Assembly (NCBI GenBank): GCA_010909165.1
Contig: VJWM01000025.1
Span: forward strand, 1,674,001-1,738,000
Direction of reading: 5' to 3'
Length of the DNA: 64,000 nt
From: Anthoceros angustus
Taxonomy: Eukaryota > Streptophyta > Anthocerotopsida > Anthocerotales > Anthocerotaceae
The position numbers were made by a program, and so were the translations under genes. This document shows, in pieces, positions 33,292 through 43,292 of the stretch; the first letter of the stretch is position 1, and every line of letters begins with the position of its first letter. Under the pieces are notes generated by a model that was given only the letters and a program-made list of their open reading frames with translations, was not told the origin of the DNA and searched no databases.

Positions 33292-35600
33292 CGCGCCCGG
33301 CGGTGGCGGGGGCGACAGGAGCTTGGTGTCGTGCACTTCCGACTCCCGAGCCTCGGCCGCTTGAGACACTTCTCTGCGCGACGCGATGCTATGCACCAGG
33401 CGCCGAGTGCGGTAAAAAGGCCCGTTCACATAGCAAACCTGAGTACTGCGCAGGTTCACCGTAAACATCGGGGCGAACCCGTCCACACGACAGACTTCAG
33501 ACTGTGCAGCACCGAGCCGTGGTCGCAAGACCCGTGATGTTTTGGTATTAATAATTTTATTAAAAAAAACATCGTGAGATTCATCTCCTCATTTTTCGAT
33601 TTGATTTTCGTTTGTGTAGCTTGTTGCTTCTTCCATTCCGCTCCCTTGGCCGTGTGTGTCTTGCCCCTCTTTGTGTAGTTTTGCTGGCATGGATTCTACG
33701 TTTTTTAATATTGTATTTAATTTTTCTGTAAAATTTTATATAAAATATATTGACCAACCTATGCCTTTTAGGCCCAAGGTTCCCAATGGGATCCTTCAGG
33801 AGTGGGCAGGCCAGTAGCCTACCCGCACAATCACAAAACAGCAGGCCCAACGTCCCAAGCCAGTAGCGCACCCGCACAGTCACAGAATGGTAGGCCCAAC
33901 CTCTCGGGCAGGATCTTTCAACGCCAAGGATGCTAGCTTTGGTTTCTGTTAGTGCAGGATTATCATGTATGATGGACGACAACAGCCACTTGGGAGCCTG
34001 CGGCATTTTGTCTCCAATTTCCCAGGCTTCATCAGAGCATCACCAGCCTCGGGGACCAGGTTTCTCTTAAGAGGGGGAGAATGTCAAAGCAGTGAATATG
34101 GCCAGCTGCAACATGAGCACGAGCAAGTTTTGTATCCAGACTCGTAACCCTAGTCTGAACAGGTATCGAGCTATTTCGGATATACTTCCATTTCCCGTAG
34201 TTAAAAATAGAAGTAATTTAAATAAACAAATGAATTAAATAAATAGCCTATTTATCCAAGTAATTCTGAGATATATATTAGTTAAAAAATAAATCCTGTT
34301 TAATACCAGTGCTTTGCTATAATTGTGGGACGCTTGGTCACTATTCAAAGCGATTGCCCAGCGGAGACGGATGGGGTATGTGCCTTTGTCAAGTGTGCAA
34401 GGAATTAGGCCACAAGGTTGGCAACCGAGATGTTCATGAGTAACCGGGTGGCCGCAGAGAATTCGAAGTCGGCCTGCTTCATCGCGCCCGGCGGTGGCGG
34501 GGCGACAGGAGCTTGTCGTGCACTTCCGACTCCCGAGCCTCGGCCGCTTGAGACACTTCTCTGCGCGACGCGATGCTATGCACCAGGCGCCGAGTGCGGT
34601 AAAGGCCCGTTCACATAGCAAACCTGAGTACTGCGCAGGTTCACCGTAAACATCAGGCGAACCCGTCCACGACAGACTTCAGACTGTGCAGCACCGAGCC
34701 GTGGTCGCAAGACCCGTGATGTTTGGTATTAATAATTTTATTAAAAAACATCGTGAGATTCATCTCCTCATTTTCGATTTGATTTTCGTTTGTGTAGCTT
34801 GTTGCTTCTTCCATTCCGCTCCTTGGCCGTGTGTGTCTTGCCCCTCTTTGTGTAGTTTTGCTGGCATGGATTCTACGTTTTTAATATTGTATTTAATTTT
34901 TCTGTAAAATTTTATATAAAATATATTGACCAACCTATGCCTTTTAGGCCCAAGGTTCCCAATGGGATCCTTGAGTGGGCAGGCGAGCCTACCGCACAAT
35001 CACAAAACAAAGCAGCCCAACGTCCCAAGCGAAGCGCACGCATCCGCGAATGGTAGGCCCAACCTCTCGGGCGGGATCTTTCAACGCCAAGGATGCTAGC
35101 TTTGGTCGTTAGTGCGGGATTATCATGATGGGCGACCATGACCACTTGGGAGCTGCATTTTGTCTCAATTTCCCGAGGCTTCATCGAGCATCTTCGGGGA
35201 CCGGGTTTCTCTTAAGAGGGGGAGAATGTCAAAGCAGTGAATATGGCCAGCTGCAACATGAGCACGAGCAAGTTTTGTATCCAGACTCGTAACCCTAGTC
35301 TGAACAGGTATCGAGCTATTTCGGATATACTTCCATTTCCCGTAGTTAAAAATAGAAGTAATTTAAATAAACAAATGAATTAAATAAATAGCCTATTTAT
35401 CCAAGTAATTCTGAGATATATATTAGTTAAAAAAAATAAATCCTGTTTAATACCAGGCTGCTGCTATAATTGTGGGACGCTTGGTCACTATTCAAACGAT
35501 TGCCCCGAACCGCGGAGACGGATGGGGTATGTGCCTTTTTGTCAAGTGTGCAAGGAATTAGGCCACAAGGTTGGCAACCCGAGATGTTCATGAGTAACCC
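33256..35600. repeat. 1.19-kb tandem duplication (EFM4-like 5' end plus retroelement remnant)
   Basis: Unit 1 is about 33256-34446 and unit 2 about 34447-35600. Both begin GGTGGCCGCAGAGAATTCG inside the methyltransferase start region and end at GAGATGTTCATGAGTAACC. Unit 2 is about 40 bp shorter through many scattered deletions of 1-6 bases, most in homopolymers or short repeats (AAAAA to AAA, GGGGG to GGGG). It carries the methyltransferase ATG but only about 12 codons after it. Confidence 0.85.
33770..34440 (+). mobile_element. LTR-retroelement remnant, unit 1
   Basis: A purine-rich AAGAGGGGGAGAATG at about 34068-34082 directly precedes TGTCA, the layout of a Ty3-type polypurine tract and LTR start. 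About 240 bp later a CCHC knuckle (CYNCGTLGHYS) is visible but breaks into another frame. The stretch between is AT-rich and could be LTR. No intact gag or pol. Confidence 0.5.
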
Positions 35601-36450
35601 GGGTAGCGCCAGCCCATCCAGGAGTACGATTCACGTAGCCTGCAGCCAAGGGTACGCCGCCCAATCTCGAAACTGCCATCACCGTGACGACAACACCGGT
35701 TTTAAAGGTGGAAGCGAAGTTCGATGAATTCAGCGTGTATTCAGGGATTGTGGAGGAAGGATATGAGGAAGAAATGAGTGCGGACGAAGGACTGTTGGTG
35801 GCCAAAGTGACCACCAGATCCGAACGGCAGGAGAGAGACCAAAAATCTGAGAAATGCCGGGAACGGGAGGAACACAGAGAAGGTGGCGCCCAAGTTTGAT
35901 GCCAAAACTAACAAAAGAGTAGACCCAATATCAGTATCCCCAATTCGGACATCAATAGCATATGCACTTTGTGGTCGTCCCTGGGAAGGGGCGCCGGATT
36001 GCCTCAAGAGAGTTCTTCAGACAATTCGTAATAAACTTGAAACTTGGTATGCACCACCAGAGATGTACAATGTGCTACCTTGAGAGTAAACAGACAGCCA
36101 TTCTTTGAGGATCAAGACTTATTGATTGAAGGTAGTAAATCCAGACGTGACAAAACAGCAGAGAGAATGGAACGCAGACGGATTGGTTCTGATTCTGCTG
36201 GTGCTATCTCTTTCTATGGCAACTAGAATCATGGCAATTAGAGCAAGATAGGATGGAAAGGATAGGGCCATGCCCCCATAGCTCCCTGATTTAGGAGGCT
36301 CACTAAAAGAAGAAGAAGAATGTTCACCATGCACCCAAGATGTACACTAAGCAACGGGGGTGTATATAATACTCTGTCACTTCCCGAAGTTAAGGTTGGA
36401 TGGTCCATCCCCTGGAGAAGGGCATGTTGCTTTCCCTTGAAGGAGACTTT
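35200..36450 (+). mobile_element. LTR-retroelement remnant with double zinc knuckle, unit 2 and flank
   Basis: Here the frame is better: CYNCGTLGHYSNDC (C-2x-C-4x-H-4x-C) followed by CQVCKELGHKVGNPRC (C-2x-C-4x-H-6x-C), as in retroelement Gag nucleocapsids, then a stop. The following 35684-36083 holds short charged frames (for example VEEGYEEEMSADEG) with no clear match, perhaps more of the same element. No transposase, integrase or reverse transcriptase core is seen. Confidence 0.5.
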
Positions 36451-36557
36451 CAAATTAAAGTTATTTATTAAATTATATGCACTTTAAAAAGAAATAGATA
36501 TCACTAAGACTAAGTGAGGCATCTATACAACATCTAGCTCATTTGGGGTTTCTTTGG

Positions 36558-37404
36558 TGTAAAATTAGGAGTTAGCTTAGGATTCCCTTCATGTACAACA
36601 AAAAATCATTAAAAGTAAAATTAGAGATATCACCAAATACTGAAAGCAAATATCAACACAACATCTACTCTATTTGAGGCCTTTCTTTTTCTACAATAAG
36701 CAATTGGGATCCTGGGCAGCAGGTATAACCAAAATATCTACCACATAGAGTAAGCATACCCGAGATCATCATCTCAATACGAAAATGGGGTTTGGGTTCT
36801 ATTCGTGTAATTCGGATTCTTTATGTCCATTTAATTCGTGTAACATTTGTCCGGTGTACACATGTAATTAGAAGTATAGTACCGTTGTATAACATAGAAT
36901 ACCATAGACCATCCGTTAATATGGTTAAGTGAACTTCTCGACTTTGAACACCATGTAAGCGAGAAGTCAAGAGACCAAAGAAAGCCATTTCCTAAAGCTT
37001 TATCCACAATCTTGAAATGAAACTAGATGAAGATTTGAGAAACTTGAAGACATTACATAAGAAAGGAGATTAGAAATCTCATCATATTAAAAAAGAGATG
37101 GAGAATCTCTTTACCTCGATACAAAGGGGAACAACCCTTTGGAGGGCTCCATGCTACGATCGTCCATCCTGAAACTACCTACTACTCTAAGAATGTCATG
37201 GCCCGGGAAAAGAAAGAGCTTACCTACCATTGGTACCGAAGCCGTGTCCCCTACGTTCGCTGCCGTCCTGTACACCATTTGGCCTTGAATGGAGTAGATG
37301 TTGTGTTGATACTTGCTTTTAGTATTTGGTAATATCTATACCTTTACTTTTAGTGATTTTTTTGTTGTTGTACATAATGGGAATCCTAACTCCTAACTTT
37401 ACAC
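36558..37404. mobile_element. Foldback element with about 125-bp inverted arms
   Basis: The left arm 36558-36681 and the right arm 37281-37404, read in reverse complement, share TTAGGAGTTAG, ATGTACAACAA, AAAAGTAAA, ACCAAATACT and CAACACAACATCTACTC in the same order with about 10-15% mismatch. The 600-bp middle has no coding capacity. This fits a non-autonomous DNA transposon or foldback element. Target-site duplications are not obvious by eye. Confidence 0.65.
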
Positions 37405-37463
37405 AAAAGATGCTGCAATCTTGACGAGGATTCCACAAGGTAGACTGTGACTTTATCTTGTAA

Positions 37464-38354
37464 TTAAAACTCAAAATTACCTCTAAAATGCCTACGCACA
37501 TAACCGGAGGACACTCCAACAATCGGGAGATCGTGTTGGGAGCCGGCATTAACATCAAATCTAGAGAAACGACAGTTGGAGTGAAAGAGACCTGAGACCT
37601 TATAGTCTGCTTCTATTCCATCTAGATATCCTTCGGCGTTAGGAGAATCTACTTGTTGCACCTCTAACAAGTCATTCCACTTTGTTTTGTAGGATTTATT
37701 GCGCATGTTGCGGCTCGTGTTCATGTGGCTCTGTCCTAGCACCCCGTGCACTGACGGTGAGAAATGGGCCTCCAAAAATTGTATATTGAAGTGAAAAAAA
37801 GAATTAGAAGGAAGACGTAAATCCGGAATCTCAGGTCTAATAGTTATGCGTAGCTTGATCATATCTTTTGCGAAAAAGGTATAGGTGTCAAATGGTGAGA
37901 GACCATCTGTTGCACTGCTCTTGTAACTAATAGAAAAGTCTCCATTTTCCGCTGTGTAAGAGGATCCTAATGGAATAGAGATATTTTGACCATCCACTTG
38001 AATAGTTTGAAGAAAGCTTGTGACATGACTCAAATCCGCTCCATTACGCGCAAAGAAGGCAACTCTATGATATCCAAAGAGAAGCCCGAGTGATGTAATC
38101 CATGTCCTAGTGACCTTCTGTCGTAGAAGCCTATTATAAGTGACGCTCCCTTGCAACTCCATATTCATATGAATATTTGAGTCTGAAATCATGCAATAAA
38201 TAGAGCCAGGTTGGCCGGTGAAGTCAAAATTTACACCATCCCATGCAACAAAATGAGGATCTCCAAATACACTAGCAGCTTTTGTGCCAACAAATTTCAC
38301 AGATATTAAGACTGAGAAGAAAGCAATGAGCATCAAAACTCGTGTAAAACCCAT
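37464..38354 (-). CDS. Secreted root-cap/LEA-type domain protein
   Basis: 296 residues from the Met at 38354, one exon. Signal peptide GFTRVLMLIAFFSVLISV, then the hallmark start SVFGDPHFVAWDGVNFDF and YCMISDSNIHMN, resembling the Root_cap domain (Pfam PF06830), which itself recalls the start of a vWD domain. The C-terminus has NCRFSRFDV as in that family. Members are secreted; the biochemical role is unknown. A Met ten codons upstream (38384) is also in frame but lies outside a good signal peptide. Confidence 0.7.
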   Translation of the reverse strand: MGFTRVLMLIAFFSVLISVKFVGTKAASVFGDPHFVAWDGVNFDFTGQPGSIYCMISDSNIHMNMELQGSVTYNRLLRQKVTRTWITSLGLLFGYHRVAFFARNGADLSHVTSFLQTIQVDGQNISIPLGSSYTAENGDFSISYKSSATDGLSPFDTYTFFAKDMIKLRITIRPEIPDLRLPSNSFFHFNIQFLEAHFSPSVHGVLGQSHMNTSRNMRNKSYKTKWNDLLEVQQVDSPNAEGYLDGIEADYKVSGLFHSNCRFSRFDVNAGSQHDLPIVGVSSGYVRRHFRGNFEF

Positions 38355-38384
38355 AATGGTCAACATTGCTTGAAGGCACCACAA

Positions 38385-38830
38385 GCTGTTTGAAAGTTGA
38401 GAGTATAAATAATTCTTGGATTATAAAGAATACAATAGCGTCTTATACAAGAATGTAAAATCTATAAAATTTAAAATAAAATATTTAATGAAGACCTTGC
38501 AAGCTCCTGAAAATAAATAAATAAATAAATATAAGCTCCTTGAAAGGATGGACCCTTAAGGTGTACTTGAACTTATCTTTATTGTTTCACTGGGAAATAC
38601 TTGAAGGGTGAAGATGTGTCTCGCACATTTATAGGTACAGAACTAGGACATCTAATCACAGAAACTACCTAGGTAATAATACCTAGATAAATATTATGGT
38701 AGGTATTAGTACCTATTCAATAATTTCTAATATAAAAACTCAAACAGGAAAAATAGTACATTGCATTTACGTAAATTACAATGGTTACCCCGTTTCCCGG
38801 TGCGTCCCGTTTGGTGTACTGTGCTCGGTT
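38385..38830. other. AT-rich intergenic region
   Basis: Contains an (AAAT)n run near 38512-38531 and no supported gene. It would hold the promoter of the root-cap gene at the left and possibly that of RPS13 at the right. Confidence 0.5.
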
Positions 38831-38856
38831 TTAGGGTTATAGATGGTGCATCCCGG
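38831..38856 (+). promoter_or_regulatory. Telo-box and candidate first exon of RPS13
   Basis: TTAGGGTT (inverse telo-box) at 38831-38838 is followed by ATGGTGCATCCCG and a GTGAGG donor. The peptide MVHPG resembles the M-H-x-P-G end of the first RPS13 exon. Frame fits the downstream exon only if one more G is present before the donor, so this is a hypothesis. Confidence 0.3.
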
Positions 38857-38859
38857 TGA

Positions 38860-39619
38860 GGTTCCCGAACCAAGATCATCAGCGTTCTGATCTGATCAGT
38901 CTTCCAGGCAAGCTAGCTCTTTTTTGGTGTCGTCCAATCAATGACGCCTTGCCAACATGTCAACCAAGCAGTTGCAAACAAATTTGTGAGCCTCGACCCA
39001 CTAGGACATCACACATGCACCTGCTGCCCAGTTCTCACTTCTCCCGTTGCAAAATCTTACAGGGCAGGTCCAAACACATGCCCATCCAGATTCACACTTA
39101 CGACCGCATGAAGACATTTATATGTATTGTGGTACACCAGATGAGAAGCATGTATTCGACGGATGTGGTTGCACATTGCACACGAAGAGACAGAGATCTA
39201 AAGGTACAATTGTCTGTCTGCACCAGGATTCCGAAGTCATGATGAACAGCTTCATTGACATGGCCCTTTACTCACAATTTCAGCCATGATCACCTCGCTG
39301 GAAGATCCTTGTCAAGCCGAGCTTAGGCTCACCAAGGTGCTGCGTCTGGCAGGTTCCTTGTTTGCCCATGGTGGGTCCCTGAAGTCGGGTACGCTGGAGG
39401 TCGTCCTGAAACTCCCGTGAACCTCCTCACAGCCCTCGCCGGAGGAGAGCCCTGAACCTATGGATGCAAGAGGCATGCAAAAAGGTCGCACTTGGAGCAT
39501 CTGATGTGACTGACAGTAGCATGACCTGATGGCGTTAGTGTGTTCAGCAAGATGAGTAGTTTCCATGTGCCGGTGTGTATGCCGCTCCGACATTTGGTGT
39601 TGAGATTGTGGAAGCATGG
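38860..39619. other. Region before the PPR-E+ gene
   Basis: Short open frames without recognised motifs. If the nested-gene model for RPS13 is right this is intron 1 sequence and the 5' flank of the PPR gene. Confidence 0.4.
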
Positions 39620-42361
39620 ATGCTTTACTCCTCTTCAGCTGGGTGTTGGGTTCAGCAGATTCCCTTGCCGGTGATGGTTGCATGGAGCATTGCACTTCAC
39701 TCACACAGAGGGGGACAGTGTATGTTGTGCCAACAGCTGTTCTGGAACCCACAGAGGCTAATTAGTGGCATCACGGGTGTTGCAGGACGAGGTTACGATG
39801 TCCTCACTTTGACGAGTCAAGAGCTAGGAGTCCAACCCGGTCTTCTGGCTAAGCAAGTTGTACAAGCCGGCTTTTTCAGGCCTGCAGGATCCGGAAGGGG
39901 CGTAACTGCTGAAATTGCGAGCAGACTGTGTCGGCAGAGGCAGGTGTCAGAAGCTGTTGAGGCTCTGGGAGTTTTGGTGCAAACAGACTGTAGTATTTCA
40001 CAGTCTCTAGTCTATGACATCCTCAGAAGCTTTGGGGTTAAGAAGGACCTGGTTCTGGGTCGCCGGGTCCATGCCCTGGCAGTGGAGAAGGGGTTTGAGT
40101 CGGACACGTTCCTGTGCAATCATATCCTGCGAATGTACGCGTCTCATGGCCTGTTGCAAGAAGCGATGGATGTGTTCACCGTTGTTGCTCAACCAGATGC
40201 CTTCATGTGGTCTTCCATTATTTCTGCGCATGTTAAACAGGGACAGGCTAAGCAGGCCATAGAGCTCTATCACCAGATGTGCAGAACATCAAGTGTGAAG
40301 CCGGATAGGTATGTGTATGTAGCAGCACTACAGGCTTGTGCAAGGGGTCAAGACTTGAAAGCCGGGCACCAGGTACATGCTCATGTTTTGGCCAGTGGGG
40401 TTGAGACTGATGCATTTCTTTCGAATTGCTTGGTTGACATGTATGCAAAGTGTGGCAGCTTGGGTGATGCCAAAAGATTGTTTGAAGGGCTTCCATCCAA
40501 AGACGTGGTCACGTGGACCGCTCTGATAGCAGGGTATTCCCAGCAGGGCAGGGGTCAGGAAGCTCTTCGTCTTTATGGTGCTATGCGAGAAGAAGGTATT
40601 GTTTCACCTGATTCCGTGACATTTGTGTGCCTCCTGCAGGCGTGTGCAAGTGTTGGTGCCCAAGCTTTGGAGATAGGCAAGCAGCTTCATGCACAGATCA
40701 GCGAACGAGGACTTCAGCTGGATTTGGTTGTGGCCAACAGTTTGGTAGATATGTATGCAAAATGTGGCAGCCTTGAGGGTGCTCAGGGTGTGTTTGATGG
40801 ACTTGGTCACAAAGACGTGATTACGTGGAATGCCATGTTAGCAGGATATTCCCAGCAGGGCCTGGGTGAAGAAGCTCTTCACTTATATGCTGCCATGCAA
40901 GATGAAGGCATGGCAACCCCAGATTCTGTTACGTTTGTTTGCCTCCTTCAGGCATGCGCTAGTGTGGGTCCCCCGGCTTTGCTGACAGGGAAGGAGCTTC
41001 ATGCACAGATTGAGCGTGGAGGGCTTCAGTGTGATGTGGTCATGGGTTGCAGCCTGGTAAACATGTATGCAAAATGCGGCAGTCTACAGGATGCTCAAAG
41101 CGTGTTTGATGGACTTGGCCAAAAGGATGTGGTTACGTGGACAGCGCTTATAGCAGGATATTCTCAGTGCGGCATGGGTCAGGAAGCCCTTCAGCTGTAT
41201 AGTGCTATGCGAAACGAAGGCATTGTAGCACCTGATTCTGTGACTATTGTGTGCCTACTTCAGGCATGTGCAAGTGTCGGTAACACAGGCTTTGAGACAG
41301 GGAAGGAGCTTCATGCACAGATTGGAGAGTGGGGACTTCAGTGTGATCGGGTTGTAGGTTGCAGCTTGGTAAATATGTATGCGAAATGTGGCAGTCTGGA
41401 GGATGCCCAGGCCGTATTTGATGGACTTGATCAGAAGGATGTGGTTACGTGGAACGCCATGATAGCAGGGCATTCTCAGCAGGGCATGGGTCAGGAAGCC
41501 CTTCATGTCTACCGTGCAATGCAAGACGAGGGCATTGCTGCACCTGATTCTGTGACATTTCTGTGCCTCCTGCAGGCATGTGCAAACGTGGCAGCTTTGC
41601 GTATGGGAAGGCATCTTCATGTTCAGATTGAAGAACAAGGGCTTCAAGCTGATGTGTCGGTCGGCATCAGTTTGATAAACATGTATGCAAAGTCTGGGAG
41701 CATGCCGGAGGCACAGCAGGTGTTTGATGCCCTTCTTGAAAAGGACATTGTTGCTTGGAATGCTCTGATTGCAGGATACACCCGTCAAGGAGACAGTGAC
41801 ATGGTCTTCGGCCTGGTTCACAGAATGGGAGAGGCTGGCATCCAGCCAGACAGCATCACATTCCTCAGTGTGCTAACAGCCTGCAGTCATTCAGGTCTAG
41901 TGGACACAGGGCAAGACCTCTTTGAGGCCATGAGCAGGCAGTATGGCATCCCTCCGAACGGAGAGCACTATGCATGCATGGTGGATCTTCTGGGTCGTGC
42001 AGGCCAACTTGACGAGGCGGTAGCAGTTGTGAGGGACATGCCTGTACTTCCCAACGCTGCAGTTTGGCACACTTTGTTGGGTGCGTGTCAAAAATGGGGC
42101 AACGTGGAGGTGGGATGCCATGCTTTCGAAGAAGCCGTCAAGCTCGACGAGAAAGATGCCGCAGCATACGTGTTGATGTCGAACATATATAATAGCATTC
42201 AGATGTGGGAACAGGCACAGAGGACTCACCGGAGGAGGTTAGAAATTGGAGCATGGAAGGAGCCAGGCCGGAGCTGGTGGACAGACATGAGTGGACTAGT
42301 GCATAGTTTTGTAGGTTGCGATATAAGCATGTCGAAAGTGAAGGCATTTATCCAAGGTTGA
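39620..42361 (+). CDS. PLS-class PPR protein ending in an E+ domain
   Basis: 913 residues, no introns. The first 75 or so residues could be an organellar presequence. Then GVTAEIASRLCRQRQV starts the helical repeats, with repeated SLVDMYAKCGSL, VVTWTALIAGYSQQG and VTFVCLLQACASVG. The E region is VWHTLLGACQKWG to YVLMSNIYNS, the E+ is RSWWTDMSGLVHSFVG; the frame then stops without a DYW domain. E+ proteins recruit a DYW deaminase in trans for C-to-U editing in organelles. Adjacent P-L-S triplets are unusually alike, indicating recent internal duplication. The ATG at 39620 is the first in frame; later Mets are possible. It lies on the same strand as, and just before, RPS13 exons. Confidence 0.85.
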   Translation: MLYSSSAGCWVQQIPLPVMVAWSIALHSHRGGQCMLCQQLFWNPQRLISGITGVAGRGYDVLTLTSQELGVQPGLLAKQVVQAGFFRPAGSGRGVTAEIASRLCRQRQVSEAVEALGVLVQTDCSISQSLVYDILRSFGVKKDLVLGRRVHALAVEKGFESDTFLCNHILRMYASHGLLQEAMDVFTVVAQPDAFMWSSIISAHVKQGQAKQAIELYHQMCRTSSVKPDRYVYVAALQACARGQDLKAGHQVHAHVLASGVETDAFLSNCLVDMYAKCGSLGDAKRLFEGLPSKDVVTWTALIAGYSQQGRGQEALRLYGAMREEGIVSPDSVTFVCLLQACASVGAQALEIGKQLHAQISERGLQLDLVVANSLVDMYAKCGSLEGAQGVFDGLGHKDVITWNAMLAGYSQQGLGEEALHLYAAMQDEGMATPDSVTFVCLLQACASVGPPALLTGKELHAQIERGGLQCDVVMGCSLVNMYAKCGSLQDAQSVFDGLGQKDVVTWTALIAGYSQCGMGQEALQLYSAMRNEGIVAPDSVTIVCLLQACASVGNTGFETGKELHAQIGEWGLQCDRVVGCSLVNMYAKCGSLEDAQAVFDGLDQKDVVTWNAMIAGHSQQGMGQEALHVYRAMQDEGIAAPDSVTFLCLLQACANVAALRMGRHLHVQIEEQGLQADVSVGISLINMYAKSGSMPEAQQVFDALLEKDIVAWNALIAGYTRQGDSDMVFGLVHRMGEAGIQPDSITFLSVLTACSHSGLVDTGQDLFEAMSRQYGIPPNGEHYACMVDLLGRAGQLDEAVAVVRDMPVLPNAAVWHTLLGACQKWGNVEVGCHAFEEAVKLDEKDAAAYVLMSNIYNSIQMWEQAQRTHRRRLEIGAWKEPGRSWWTDMSGLVHSFVGCDISMSKVKAFIQG

Positions 42362-42558
42362 ACAATGTATGACAAGATTAAGTTCGATAATTTTATGTTT
42401 TTATATAATTATTGTCTTGAAGACGTTTTAGGTACCTATACATTTTCACGCTAACCTTATATGACCGATTTTCACGGAGTTCACTTCACCGGTATGTGAA
42501 CTGTGTGAACTGGTATTGTGTGAACGAATAGGTCTTCACCACAGTCTTTGTTGTTCAG

Positions 42559-43292
42559 GAAGGGTATGTCCTCGTCCGCGTTGCCTTACAAGAGGAATCC
42601 TCCCTCCTGGTTGAGGATCACTGCTCCAGAGGTACGTTGCAGCCGGTTCGTAAAAGAGTTTCTATGAGCAAGGTGCTGGAGGGCAGGAGTTAGGGTTAGC
42701 TGTTAGCTGATGGCCTTTTTTTCAGGTCGTGGAGCACATCTGCAAGCTGGCGAAGAGGGGATTGACACCATCTCAGACCGGTGTTAACCTTCGGGATAAA
42801 TATGCTATTGCTCAAATGGGTAGCGTCACGGGCAACAAGATTTTGCGGATCCTGAAGGGCAATGGTACCTGCTGAATGTTGTCTTTTATTACCTGCTGTA
42901 TGCCGCACTGACAAGCTCCTCTAATCGGTGAGGGCTTGCGCCAGTGAGCTGTCAGGGGTGTATCCTGGTAATCGGTGTCACTCCCCTATTTCCTCGGTGG
43001 CTTCCTCGTTGGCTCGTTAATCGTAGGGACGAGACGGATGTGTGTTTTGATTTCACTTGAACTAATCCGACAGCCGCATCTGTCCGCAGGTCTTGGCCCA
43101 TACATCCCAGAGGATCTGTACCACCTGAAAAAGAAGGATGTCGCCGTGACAAAGCATCTTGAAAGGAGTCGTAAGGATAGGGGTTCGAAGCTGAAGCTCA
43201 TCCTCATCGAGAGCCGACGTCACCGGCTCGCGCGTTACTACAAGCGGGCGAAGAAGCTTTCATCCAACTGGAATCAACTCGAATCGAATTAA
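42559..43292 (+). CDS. RPS13: 40S ribosomal protein S13 (uS15), exons 2-4
   Basis: Exons 42559-42631, 42726-42864 and 43090-43292 join in phase and encode [54 protein letters not shown] and [20 protein letters not shown] through [13 protein letters not shown]. These cover all but the first eight or so residues of the 151-residue protein. The last exon ends [10 protein letters not shown], shorter than the usual end. Several normally invariant positions differ ([12 protein letters not shown]). The first exon is not in the 198 bp after the PPR gene; a candidate lies 3.7 kb upstream across that gene. Either a nested-gene arrangement or a 5'-truncated copy. Confidence 0.8.

Noticed and set aside
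38860-39310. Coding frame at 39047-39289
   Set aside because: His/Cys-rich but no recognisable domain, and overlapping frames are equally open.
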